Source: DATBGS01 sp036557885 (GTDB lineage: Bacteria; Chloroflexota; Ktedonobacteria; Ktedonobacterales; DATBGS01). From it: a stretch of 64,000 nt of DNA. Numbering within the stretch: the stretch's first letter is position 1; each line of letters starts with the position of its first letter. The notes beneath the pieces were generated by a model. That model ran no database searches. It had not been told where the DNA came from and saw only the letters and a list, made by a program, of their open reading frames with translations. The DNA lies in NCBI GenBank assembly GCA_036557885.1, contig DATBGS010000162.1, positions 31,153 through 95,152 of the forward strand, given 5' to 3'. A program made the translations under genes and the position numbers. Of this stretch, positions 1 to 7,803 are shown in pieces.

Positions 1-1
1 T

Positions 2-208
2 GCATACGTTCATCCCAAGGTCACTCCCGCCTATTTTCAAGCACAAACAAAGTTGGCAGCCTTTCAAGGGCAAGACCGGCTCTGGCTGGTAGGTGTATAT
101 ACTCAAGGGGTGGATTGCCATGAGAGTGCCATCGGCTCCGCCATCAGAGTAGCACAACAACTTGCCCCGCATTCGCCCCGACTCAAGCTCTTGCTAATGG
201 ATCACTAA
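2..208 (+). CDS. FAD-dependent amine-oxidase-like oxidoreductase, C-terminal end (partial)
   Basis: An open frame runs in from the left edge and stops with TAA at 206-208, giving about 68 residues. It contains a segment reading LWLVGVYTQG followed by a Cys-His-Glu and a small-residue helix (IGSAIRVAQQL). That arrangement is typical of the last FAD-contacting strand and helix of flavin amine oxidase/NAD(FAD)-binding proteins, where a W-x-x-G-x-Y segment precedes G-x-H-E. The catalytic body lies outside the window, so the substrate cannot be named. The family call rests on this short tail and is moderate. Confidence 0.5.
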   Translation, partial: AYVHPKVTPAYFQAQTKLAAFQGQDRLWLVGVYTQGVDCHESAIGSAIRVAQQLAPHSPRLKLLLMDH

Positions 209-274
209 CCTCCCCTGCTCTCTTGTGAGACAAATGCTTCTAATCACCATGCCTGCTGGCGAGCCTGAAAAGCA

Positions 275-910
275 TCATCCTCTGCGTGACTGAGGCAATG
301 AGCCACGCACCAGACGTTGCAAGATGTCCCAGGCATCAGCGGGTTCAGGAGCCAGGAAGCTATAGACCGCACCCAAGGCAAAGGACGCCAGCGCCAGCAA
401 GGCCACCCAGAAGAACCAGGCGTCGGGTGTCACCAGGGGAATCCAGGGGCCAGTGAAAACCAGCCATAGGCAGGCAGCCGTTGCAATGATACCCACCAGT
501 GAGGACGCCCACATCAAAGCTGGTGAAGGGCCGCCCACGCGATTAGCAAGAGCCTGATTGCGCACAATGAGCACCGCACCCACCACAAAAAGAGCAAGCG
601 CAGAAATTGCCCACAGCACTACCGCCGAGGCTGAAATTAAGGTATAAACAATGATCTCAAACCCGGCTCCCTGAGCAGAAAGAAGGAGTGCCACCATAAA
701 AACGCCCAGCTTCACCACCACCAGGATCAGCGTCTGTGCATTAACGGCGTTACGCGGTACACCAGTTCCGTCCAATTTACTCAGGCCCAGAGGCAGGCGC
801 CGATCCAAAGAAGCCATGACGACCAGGCGACTTTGCACAATACTATAGGCCCCACTGCTCACAATGTAAAAGGTACACAGCATCAGCACAGAGAGTGAGC
901 TGAGAATCTG
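275..910 (-). pseudogene. APC-family amino acid permease, 5'-truncated remnant
   Basis: The minus-strand frame encodes the C-terminal half of a 12-helix APC-superfamily permease. It has about five hydrophobic helices and the loop SRLVVMASLDRRLP followed by G-x-P-R-N-A-V, which resembles the cytoplasmic loop around TM8-TM9 in amino acid permeases. The frame stays open to an ATG at 964, but permease-like sequence begins only around 905-910; upstream of that point the DNA reads as TnpB on the other strand. About 200 residues of the roughly 450-500 expected remain, so the protein lacks half the bundle and is presumably non-functional. The junction with the TnpB fragment suggests insertion followed by deletion. 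Confidence 0.65.
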
Positions 911-1022
911 ACCGACGCATGGCGCTGACATCGGGGCGGCCAAACTCTGGTATGACCAGGACAAAAAGCGGTTCTACCTGCTGGTCTCCATCGAAGTTGA
1001 GATACCCGACCCCAACCCGGCG

Positions 1023-1778
1023 ATGGGAGGTCAGATCGTGGGCATTGATGTGGGGCAGCGCTACCTGGCTACCGTGACAACCCCAACCAATCAAAGCCAG
1101 TTCTACAGCGGGAAGGAGATACGCGCCAAGACGGACCATGTGGCCCGTCTGCAAAAGCGACTTCGGCAAAAAGGCACTCGCTCTGCCACGAGAAAGCGCA
1201 TTGCGCTCAGCAGACGAGAGAGACGGCTCAAGCTGAATACCAACCACACGATAGCGAAGCAGATCATCCTGACCCATCCCACGAGTTTCATCGGCTTGGA
1301 AGATTTGAATGGCATTCGAGAGCGAACCAAACGACGCAAATACCGACGCAAAGGGAAGAAGTTGGTTCCTCTCTCGAAAAAGGAACGCAAGGCCAGCCGC
1401 CACGCCTCCAAGTGGACCTTTGCCGAGTTGCAGGGCTTTATCGCCTACAAGGCGCTCCTTGCAGGCAGTCTGGCGATCAAGATTGATGCCGATTACACCA
1501 GCCAGATGTGTTCCCGGTGTGGCTTTACCAGTCCAAAGAACCGGCCCGAGATGCGGGCGCTCTTTGTCTGTCAGAACCCGCTGTGCCATTTCATCCTCCA
1601 TGCCGATTTGGTAGGAGCCAGAAACATCTGCCTGCGAACGCTTCTCATCCGGCAAGACTGGATGGCAACGGGCGTCTTGTCAGTACGCCCTGATGTGTCA
1701 GACCGCGAAGCCAAAGTCGCACGTCTCTCCAGATATGCGGAATTGCGGTGGAGTCTGGACACAAGCTCTCCTCCGTGA
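1023..1778 (+). CDS. tnpB: RNA-guided endonuclease TnpB, N-terminally truncated
   Basis: TnpB proteins are RuvC-like nucleases guided by an omega RNA from the transposon right end. The three RuvC motifs are visible: GIDVGQRYLA (Asp, near nt 1042), GLEDLNGI (Glu, near nt 1293) and HADLVGARNI (Asp, near nt 1602). A zinc finger lies between the second and third motifs (CSRCG, then CQNPLC). The first ATG is 1023, but homologous sequence in the same frame extends back to 912, so the start given is only the first available one. At 251 residues it is well short of the usual 350-400, because the N-terminal HTH and wedge domains that bind RNA and DNA are gone. Catalytic residues survive but RNA-guided activity is doubtful. 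A 270-residue antisense frame here is a shadow. Confidence 0.8.
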   Translation: MGGQIVGIDVGQRYLATVTTPTNQSQFYSGKEIRAKTDHVARLQKRLRQKGTRSATRKRIALSRRERRLKLNTNHTIAKQIILTHPTSFIGLEDLNGIRERTKRRKYRRKGKKLVPLSKKERKASRHASKWTFAELQGFIAYKALLAGSLAIKIDADYTSQMCSRCGFTSPKNRPEMRALFVCQNPLCHFILHADLVGARNICLRTLLIRQDWMATGVLSVRPDVSDREAKVARLSRYAELRWSLDTSSPP

Positions 1779-1800
1779 GGCGGGAGAGTAACTGACAAGG
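1740..1800 (+). ncRNA. Candidate TnpB omega-RNA 3' scaffold / right-end hairpin
   Basis: The end of tnpB and the following bases hold a GC-rich hairpin: CTCTCC (1766-1771) pairs with GGAGAG (1783-1788), CC (1773-1774) can pair with GG (1779-1780), and the loop is GTGA, a GNRA-type tetraloop. In IS605-type elements the omega-RNA scaffold overlaps the tnpB 3' end and right end, and the guide is taken from the DNA just beyond. The position fits; the boundary and any guide (from about 1795) are inferred. Confidence 0.4.
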
Positions 1801-2036
1801 TTCGTCGCTACAACCGATGCTTCCTTTGCATGGGGTGTTTTGTAAATCACCCAGGCAGGAGCAAATCCACTTCATCCGAATAGAGAGTATAGGAATGCGT
1901 GCAAGCGCTGTCAATACTCTGCTCGCATTCTAGGAAAAAAAGCTGGTTTTGCGACTTTTTGAAGGCAAGAGCACAGCAAAGCCCGCCTGGTTTGGGGCAT
2001 CTATGGTAGGTGCCAGAGATGCCGTTCACAGGGGTC

Positions 2037-2444
2037 TCACTGTGGCGCATTCCAGGCAAAGAACTCTAGCAAATGGCTATCAGGGTCTTCTACGAAGGCT
2101 TGCATCGCCCCATCTCCACGCTCCTGAGGGCCTCCAACGACCTCAATGCCCTGCGACTGAAGGTAGGCGAGCCACTCATCCAGATGAGCCACCTCAAATG
2201 CCAAGTGGTGTCCCCTGCCCGTGCGGGCTGCTTCACGTGGCACCCCAAAGCCAACGGGGGCAGCAGTATCCCTGGCATCAATCAAGTGTATCTGGAACCC
2301 GTCTCCCTGGAACCACAAGCCTCCAAATGTGAACGTGCTGGGACGTGGGGTTTCTTTCAACTTCAGCACCTCACCATAGAACCATCGTGACCGCTCAAGG
2401 CTCTTTACCACGAGCGTGCTGTGATCAAAACGAAGTATGTGCAT
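2037..2444 (-). CDS. VOC-family (glyoxalase/fosfomycin-resistance fold) protein
   Basis: This 135-residue protein has the paired beta-alpha-beta-beta-beta layout of the vicinal-oxygen-chelate superfamily. The N-terminal half begins RFDHSTLVVKSLERSRWFYGEVLKL, where the His is a candidate metal ligand; the second half has GRGHHLAFEV and ends with VEDPDSHLLEFF, where His and Glu are further candidate ligands. That gives a plausible H/H/E metal site. VOC members include glyoxalase I, fosfomycin thiol transferases and extradiol dioxygenases, so the reaction cannot be assigned. It stands alone between the TnpB remnant and a gene-poor stretch. The ATG at 2444 follows a purine-rich GGAAAG segment. 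Confidence 0.75.
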   Translation of the reverse strand: MHILRFDHSTLVVKSLERSRWFYGEVLKLKETPRPSTFTFGGLWFQGDGFQIHLIDARDTAAPVGFGVPREAARTGRGHHLAFEVAHLDEWLAYLQSQGIEVVGGPQERGDGAMQAFVEDPDSHLLEFFAWNAPQ

Positions 2445-3270
2445 CTTTCCTCTTTCCTTGCTGCCTCGTATACTCTCAGTTTAGAGGGCTGTCGGAGCAA
2501 AATTCTCCCGCCACCCCAGAGTAAGCCTTCCCTCTCATAGCCTTGAAAGTCGTTGTATGAGACTCGTTTCGAGGACGCTGGGCTTTCTGAGGGAAAGAAA
2601 GTCGCAAGGAAAGTATAACAGACACTAGCACCCCTTTCTTCCTCCCTGACCCGCTTCTACTTGACAAATAGCTCACGAATGCTTATTCTTAGAATAAAGG
2701 TCGCTGCATTACACTCGTTTAGACTCTTTCCCTCGTTATAAACCCTTTGCTCAGATAAAAAATCAACGCGAAACTCAACACGGCGACTGGTGGAACCTGA
2801 AAAGGCGCCTCTGCCGGTTTGACGTGGTACTCATAAGCTGCGCAACCTCTGGCGCATCTTCCCGCGTCAGATGTCTTTGCGCCTGCCGACGGCTGCTCAC
2901 CGCTGGCAGGAGCCACCAGGAGTAGAACTGGCGTGCTGCTGACTGATGCAGCGCACCATTGAGCAAAGGGGGTGAGCGTTGATGTCCTTAGTGACCTGAG
3001 CGGCAAGCTCCGCCAAAGCGTGTCATTTTCACCGTACCAGCACGACGACCTGGCATTGGCGAGACAGGACCAAACCCCACACGTACCCGGCACAGTCAAC
3101 GACGACTGTTTCCAACGAAGCAGTGGAGCGTCGGTTGGCTTCAGCGAGAAGCCAGCATGATAGCACCACCAATGGCGAGTACACCGAGGCTTGTGACCGT
3201 TTTACACACGCATATTCGGCGGGACAGCGGCGTAAAAGGATGCGCCGCGCCGTACAATTTCGGAGGACAA
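2445..3270. other. 826-bp gap with no convincing gene
   Basis: Short frames of 60-126 codons occur on both strands, but they carry in-frame Cys/Trp/Ser-rich text typical of noncoding frames and no family signature. A promoter with an overlapping palindrome sits at 2661-2697. The rest could be a decayed gene or the long leader of the S53 protease gene. I see no RNA gene. Confidence 0.4.
2661..2697 (+). promoter_or_regulatory. Sigma70-type promoter with 7-1-7 palindrome over the -10
   Basis: TTGACA at 2661-2666, a 17-nt spacer and TATTCT at 2684-2689 form a plausible promoter. A perfect inverted repeat TTATTCT-T-AGAATAA (2683-2697) covers the -10 and the expected start. The 7-1-7 geometry is that of Fur/PerR/Zur boxes, and 10 of the 14 arm positions agree with the PerR consensus as I know it. 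No gene follows until 3271. Confidence 0.4.
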
Positions 3271-5811
3271 ATGAATAGCGCTTTTTTGCGCAAAGCGTTC
3301 TTGACGCTGGCTCTGGTGGCTCTGACCATCCTGGGACTGAGCGCCAGCACCTGGTACAACAGCGTGTCAACCACTCAGGGGATGGTGACAATAGCTGGCA
3401 CACTTCCGCAGGGCATCAGCCAGGCACAGGTAGTTGGCGACACCAGCGCATCCCAGCAACTTCAGCTTTCGATTAGCCTGCCTCTGCGCAATGCAACCGC
3501 TCTCAAAGCAATGCAGCGCGATATGTACGATCCCTCTTCCCCCGCCTATCATCAATTCCTCACTCCCGCCCAGTTTAATCAGTGGTTTGCACCCACGCAG
3601 GCCACTGTAGATCGAGTTACCGCCTGGCTCAAACAGCAAGGCTTGCAAGTGGGCAGCGTCGCCTCCAACCATCTCCTTGTTGACGCCAGCGGCAGCGTCG
3701 CGCAAGTGGAACGCGCCTTCCAGGTGCAGATCAAGAACTATAATTTGAATGGCCGCAGCTTCTACGCGCCAGACAGAAACCCCTTGTTGCCAACCAACCT
3801 GAGCGACGCCATCCAGGGAGTCAACGGGCTGGATAACATGGCAACCTGGCACCCGCTGCTTCAGCCGCACATTGCGGCAACTGGACCTGGCGGCGGATTC
3901 ACGCCCAGCGAACTGCGCACCGCCTACGATTTTAACGGCATCATCAGCAATGGCGATCAAGGCGATGGGCAAACAGTAGCCATCTTTGAACTGGATGGCT
4001 ACAAAGCCAGCGACGTGACCACCTACGAAAGCAATTATGGGCTGACCGGTGGCACGTTCTCAAACATCCTGGTTGACGGCGCCACCGGCTCAGCAGGAGC
4101 CGGCGCTATTGAAGTCGTCCTGGATATGGAAGTGGTCTTCGCGGTTGCGCCGCATGTGACCGAACGGATTTATGAAGGCCCGAACTCCACCACAGGCGTC
4201 AACGACACCTATAACCGCATCGTCACCGATAACGTTGCCAAGGTGATGAGCACCAGTTGGGGCCTGTGCGAAGCCAGCAGCGGCAACACGGAACTGCAAA
4301 CGCTTGATAATATCTTCACCGCAGGCGCCACCCAAGGCATTTCCTTCTTCGCGGCATCTGGCGACTCCGGCGCCTATGACTGCAACACTACCTCGCTCGC
4401 CGTAGACTCCCCAGCCGATGACCCGAATGTCAGCGGCGTGGGTGGCACCTTCCTGACGGTTGGCGCAGGCGGCACGTATATCAGTGAAAGCGCCTGGAAC
4501 TGCTCCACCTGCACCGGGCGCGGCCCGAAGGGTGAAGGTGGCGGTGGCGGCCTCAGCACCTTCTTCTCCAAACCATCCTGGCAGATTGGCCCCGGCACCA
4601 CCAACAGCTTCTCCAATGGAAAGCGCCAGGTGCCCGACATCAGCGCCGACGCCGACCCTAACAGCGGTTACTCGGTCTTCTGCACGACCACCGCCTCAGG
4701 GTGCAGCGCGGCGAATGGCTGGATTTCCGTAGGCGGCACCAGCGCGGCGGCTCCTTTGTGGGCTGGCGCGGCAGCCGACATCAACCAGTACCTCACCGGG
4801 CTAGGACAATCGCGTCTGGGCTTTGCCAACCCAACATGGTATCTGCTCGCCTGCAACAGCCAGACATTTACCCCGTTCCATGATGTCACCAGCGGGAACA
4901 ACCTGTTCTATCCCACAACTGCGGGGTACGACCAGGCGTCAGGCGTTGGCACCCCGGATGTCTGGAACATCGCCCGCGATCTGGGCGCTGGCATCAGCAG
5001 CACCTGCGGTGGTGGCACCGGGAATGACTTCTCGATCAGCGCCAATCCCACGAGCCTGACCATTGCCCAGGGCAGCAACGGCACATCCACCATCAGCACC
5101 GCTGTCACCAGCGGTACGGCGGGCACCGTGAGCCTCACCGCAAGCGTCTCGCCGACTGGCCCAACTGCCGCACTGAACCCAACCTCGGTCACGGCTGGCG
5201 GCTCCTCCACGCTCACCGTCACAGTGGGCGCGACCGTCGCAACCGGCACGTATACCGTCACCGTCACAGGCACTGAGGGCACGGCTGTCCACAGCACATC
5301 GGTCACAGTCAACGTGACCACTTCAGGCGGGGGCGGCAGCCAGTTGATCGTCAATGGTGGTTTCGAGAACGGCCAGACCCCCTGGGTGGAAAGCTCCTCT
5401 GGTGGCTTCCAGATCATTGATCCGACCAGGCCACACACCGGCGCTGAGAGCGCCTTCCTCTGTGGCTACAATCGCTGCAATGACCAAATCTGGCAGGCCG
5501 TAACCTTGCCTGGCACCATAACGCATGTGACGCTGACTTTCTGGTGGTATATGAGCACCAGCGAGCGTGGCACTACCTGCTTCGACTTCTTCAGAGTTCG
5601 CGTACGGACTTCGACTGGTGCTACCATTTCAACGCCGTTCAGCAAGTGTAACGCCAATGCGAACAACGGCTGGCAGCAGGTGACGATTGACCTGACTACC
5701 ACGCTTCAGAGTCGCGCTGGGCAGACCATCCAAATCTACTTCCAGGGGACAACGGATAGCTCTCTCATCACCAGCGTCTTCGTTGATGATGTCACCCTGA
5801 ACGTTTCATAG
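3271..5811 (+). CDS. Secreted sedolisin/kumamolisin-type S53 peptidase with C-terminal beta domains
   Basis: S53 peptidases are acid-active serine-carboxyl proteases made as self-processing precursors. I place the start at ATG 3271, which follows GGAGGA and gives 846 residues; an upstream in-frame ATG at 3157 lacks a ribosome site and would hide the signal peptide. Order: signal segment (about 1-30), activation prodomain (about 40-200), catalytic domain (about 210-580) with Glu281 and Asp285 (E-x3-D), oxyanion Asp365 in SGDSG and nucleophile Ser491 in GGTSAAAP. A calcium-site-like HDVTSG...GYDQASG...GTPD stretch follows. The tail has an Ig-like beta domain (about 600-690) and a terminal jelly-roll-like domain starting LIVNGGFENG. 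The protein is presumably extracellular and digests protein at low pH; the tail may bind polysaccharide or protein (inference). Confidence 0.92.
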   Translation: MNSAFLRKAFLTLALVALTILGLSASTWYNSVSTTQGMVTIAGTLPQGISQAQVVGDTSASQQLQLSISLPLRNATALKAMQRDMYDPSSPAYHQFLTPAQFNQWFAPTQATVDRVTAWLKQQGLQVGSVASNHLLVDASGSVAQVERAFQVQIKNYNLNGRSFYAPDRNPLLPTNLSDAIQGVNGLDNMATWHPLLQPHIAATGPGGGFTPSELRTAYDFNGIISNGDQGDGQTVAIFELDGYKASDVTTYESNYGLTGGTFSNILVDGATGSAGAGAIEVVLDMEVVFAVAPHVTERIYEGPNSTTGVNDTYNRIVTDNVAKVMSTSWGLCEASSGNTELQTLDNIFTAGATQGISFFAASGDSGAYDCNTTSLAVDSPADDPNVSGVGGTFLTVGAGGTYISESAWNCSTCTGRGPKGEGGGGGLSTFFSKPSWQIGPGTTNSFSNGKRQVPDISADADPNSGYSVFCTTTASGCSAANGWISVGGTSAAAPLWAGAAADINQYLTGLGQSRLGFANPTWYLLACNSQTFTPFHDVTSGNNLFYPTTAGYDQASGVGTPDVWNIARDLGAGISSTCGGGTGNDFSISANPTSLTIAQGSNGTSTISTAVTSGTAGTVSLTASVSPTGPTAALNPTSVTAGGSSTLTVTVGATVATGTYTVTVTGTEGTAVHSTSVTVNVTTSGGGGSQLIVNGGFENGQTPWVESSSGGFQIIDPTRPHTGAESAFLCGYNRCNDQIWQAVTLPGTITHVTLTFWWYMSTSERGTTCFDFFRVRVRTSTGATISTPFSKCNANANNGWQQVTIDLTTTLQSRAGQTIQIYFQGTTDSSLITSVFVDDVTLNVS

Positions 5812-5841
5812 CCTCATCGCTTTGCCATCGTGCTGGACAAA

Positions 5842-5873
5842 CCCTGGAGGAGTTCTTCCTCCAGGGCTTTTTT
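5842..5873 (+). terminator. Rho-independent terminator of the S53 gene
   Basis: A perfect 10-bp stem CCCTGGAGGA / TCCTCCAGGG with a 5-nt loop (5842-5866) is followed by CTTTTTT. It lies 31 bp after the protease stop codon. Confidence 0.9.
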
Positions 5874-5904
5874 GTCTTTGCTCATACCGCTGAGGGGTGA
5901 TTCT

Positions 5905-6099
5905 TTAAAAGAATTTCATCCAAAACAGGAAGGCAACGAACCCTTCCAGCAGCAGCCACCCAAGGGGAATAAAAACGAGCAGGGCCGCGAGCGTAAAAAG
6001 CCCGGAAGACCCGTTCCCCGTGTACCAAAGTGCCAACCCAAGTACAAGACCAATACAAAAACACCACACTTTCCACACAAATCCGCTCCTTTCTTCCAT
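5905..6099 (-). CDS. Small two-helix membrane protein, unknown function
   Basis: From ATG 6099 the frame gives 64 residues (MEERSGFVWKVW...) with two hydrophobic helices of about 18-20 residues separated by a short YTGNGSSG loop, ending in aromatic-rich FLFWMKFF. A longer version starting at 6144 would add a charged extension and is less likely. It sits between the S53 terminator and the MetE-like gene. No family is recognised; the clean hydrophobic pattern is the only reason to call it. Confidence 0.4.
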   Translation of the reverse strand: MEERSGFVWKVWCFCIGLVLGLALWYTGNGSSGLFTLAALLVFIPLGWLLLEGFVAFLFWMKFF

Positions 6100-6295
6100 G
6101 CGGTCTGGCGCCTGGGCATGGCGGGAGAGGGTATCCCTCCCCAAGGCTCAGCAGGACTTGAGAGCCAGCACATAACCAGGCAGCGCAGTTCTCGTGCTTC
6201 CTTGAAAGGGAGCGTAACATGAAGAGGGGCAAATTTCTGTGGGGGCACGCACAAAAGGAATCAGACCTGATTTTCTTCTTTCCCGCTGCATAGAT

Positions 6296-6324
6296 GATGC
6301 CTGCCCTGGTTCAGGACAGGCATC
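6296..6324. terminator. Terminator-like hairpin downstream of the MetE-like gene
   Basis: GATGCCTG (6296-6303) pairs with CAGGCATC (6317-6324), with an inner CCTG/CAGG pairing. It lies 25 bp past the minus-strand MetE-like stop. There is no clear U-run on the minus strand, so it may be a processing hairpin or a weak terminator. Confidence 0.35.
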
Positions 6325-6349
6325 TTTCAACGAACGGCTTTGAGTTTCC

Positions 6350-7375
6350 TTACAATTCCTGGCGAACGATCCTGGCTCCTTCAACCAACGCGCACAATTT
6401 CCCAAAAGCTACTTCGCGTGGCAGATATTTCATGCCGCAATCTGGGGCCAGGATGAGTCGCTCTGGCTCAACATACTCCAAAGCAGCGCGAATCCTCGCA
6501 GCCACTTTCTCCGATGTCTCTATTTCCATATCGCCCAGGCTTAAAACACCGAGAATAATGGTTTTGTTTGCCAACTGGCGCAGAACCGACAGATCAAGAT
6601 TCGGCTGAGCGGCCTCAATCGAAATCTGCTTAACAACGCAATCGCGTAACTCCGTCAGAAAGGCATATTGCCCAGGCCGATTATGCACAATCGCGGCGTA
6701 CCCAAAGCAGAGATGCAGCGCCGTCGTTCCCTCGATTCCTTCCAGCGCCCGGTTGATGACCTCGACCCCATAGCTTCTGGCTTTTTCTGGCCTTGCTTGC
6801 AGGTACGGCTCATCAATCTGTACGACCTCGGCCCCCGCTGCCTGCAAGCTCTTAATCTCCTCGTTGATGGCTGCGGCAACATCCAACGCCAGAGCTTTAT
6901 CTTCCTGGTAATAGTCGTTTTGTGCCTGCTGGGTGACAGTAAACGGGCCTGGCACCGTAATCTTGATGCGGCGGTTGGTGTTGCGTCGCAGAAATTCCAC
7001 ATCGGACGCTTCCACCGGGTGCAGCCGACGGATGGGGCCAACGACACGCGGAACCGGATTGGGGTGGCCGGTGCGATCCAGAGCCACCCCTGGGTTATCT
7101 ATATCCATCCCGTCTAATGCAGTGGAGAAGCGGTTGGAGTAACTCTCCCGACGCATCTCCCCATCGGAGATAATGTCTATGCCTGCGCGCTCCATATCAC
7201 GAATGGCAAGCAGGGTTGCATCGTCCTGCGCTTCTTGCAGCAGCGGCTCTGGGATGCGCCAGATTTCCCTTGCCCGGACGCGAGGAGGGAAGCGGCCCCG
7301 CAGATTTTTACGATCAACCAACCACTCTGGCTGGGGATAGCTTCCCACCACTGTTGTTAAAAGCCTATCAGCCAT
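6350..7375 (-). CDS. MetE-like cobalamin-independent methyltransferase (core, C-terminal-domain type)
   Basis: The 341-residue protein is the zinc-dependent barrel of cobalamin-independent methionine synthase, without the N-terminal duplicate domain of full-length MetE (about 750 residues). Visible motifs are VVGSYPQPEWL at the N-terminus, DGEMRRESY, VPGPFTVT, IDEPYLQ, HLCFGYAA and LAPDCGMKYLPREVA; the HLC and DCGMKYL segments supply zinc ligands that activate a thiol. Such short forms transfer methyl groups to homocysteine or other thiols, and the methyl donor is often unknown. It is the last gene of the LigB/LigA operon, 65 bp after ligA, so a role in methyl transfer linked to aromatic breakdown is possible (inference). 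A regular methionine synthase role cannot be excluded. Confidence 0.85.
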   Translation of the reverse strand: MADRLLTTVVGSYPQPEWLVDRKNLRGRFPPRVRAREIWRIPEPLLQEAQDDATLLAIRDMERAGIDIISDGEMRRESYSNRFSTALDGMDIDNPGVALDRTGHPNPVPRVVGPIRRLHPVEASDVEFLRRNTNRRIKITVPGPFTVTQQAQNDYYQEDKALALDVAAAINEEIKSLQAAGAEVVQIDEPYLQARPEKARSYGVEVINRALEGIEGTTALHLCFGYAAIVHNRPGQYAFLTELRDCVVKQISIEAAQPNLDLSVLRQLANKTIILGVLSLGDMEIETSEKVAARIRAALEYVEPERLILAPDCGMKYLPREVAFGKLCALVEGARIVRQEL

Positions 7376-7440
7376 GCAAGTTCCCCCTTGTCACAGTTTC
7401 GCACTTCGGCTCCTGGCTAAAACACACTCTCCAGCCTTCG

Positions 7441-7803
7441 TCAGGTGGTGATGTCCGGATAGGGCAGCGACCAGTGCTTGAGCTTTCGCGCATACTCAAG
7501 CTGGAACCCCAGCGGCTCCGCGTAGTCGCGCTCAAACAAGGCGATGAAGAGCGTGAGCGTCAGGAAATTGTGCGCGCCAAGCTCAAAGAGCTTGACGTAA
7601 TCATGTGTCGCCAGCGCCTCGCGCTCCTCGTCGGTAAACTTCAGCCAGGTGCTTCGCTCGGCCTCTGGCACGTTCAAGATGACGTTGGCCCGCTCGTTTT
7701 CCCACCAGGTGACGGTGCCACGCGGGTCTTCGCGGTAGCGCTCCACCAGCGCTGGGTCGCGGTCAATGGTGAAAAGGAACTTGTTAAGGAGATACTTGCT
7801 CAT
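7441..7803 (-). CDS. ligA: Extradiol ring-cleavage dioxygenase small subunit (LigA-like)
   Basis: This 120-residue helical protein matches the alpha subunit of protocatechuate 4,5-dioxygenase: YLLNKFLFTIDRDPALVERYREDP, then LTDEERE-like FTDEEREALATHDYVKLFELGAHNFL. The small subunit caps the active site of LigB. Its ATG overlaps the ligB stop by 4 bp (ATGA, 7800-7803), a sign of translational coupling and a heterodimer. The substrate is some catechol-type acid; protocatechuate, gallate and other substrates cannot be told apart from sequence alone. It is co-transcribed with the upstream CoA-transferase and lyase-like genes. Confidence 0.85.
   Translation of the reverse strand: MSKYLLNKFLFTIDRDPALVERYREDPRGTVTWWENERANVILNVPEAERSTWLKFTDEEREALATHDYVKLFELGAHNFLTLTLFIALFERDYAEPLGFQLEYARKLKHWSLPYPDITT

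Larger units (their letters stand above)
912..1800 (+). mobile_element. Truncated IS200/IS605-family element (tnpB only, left end lost)
   Basis: The element keeps tnpB and a hairpin-bearing right end but has no tnpA. Its left part is missing: the tnpB frame is open from 912, just after TGA at 909-911, and already reads AAKLWYDQDKKRFYLLVS, which is internal TnpB sequence. The left boundary abuts the permease remnant. The right boundary near 1790-1800 is estimated from the terminal hairpin. Without TnpA or a left end it should be immobile unless helped in trans. Confidence 0.6.

Noticed and set aside
843..1655. 270-codon minus-strand open frame opposite tnpB
   Set aside because: It is antisense to a clear TnpB with all RuvC motifs and shows no family signature.
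2719..3099. 126-codon minus-strand frame in the gap before the S53 gene
   Set aside because: Cys/Ser/Arg-rich text without domain pattern and no ribosome site; could be a decayed gene but not supportable.
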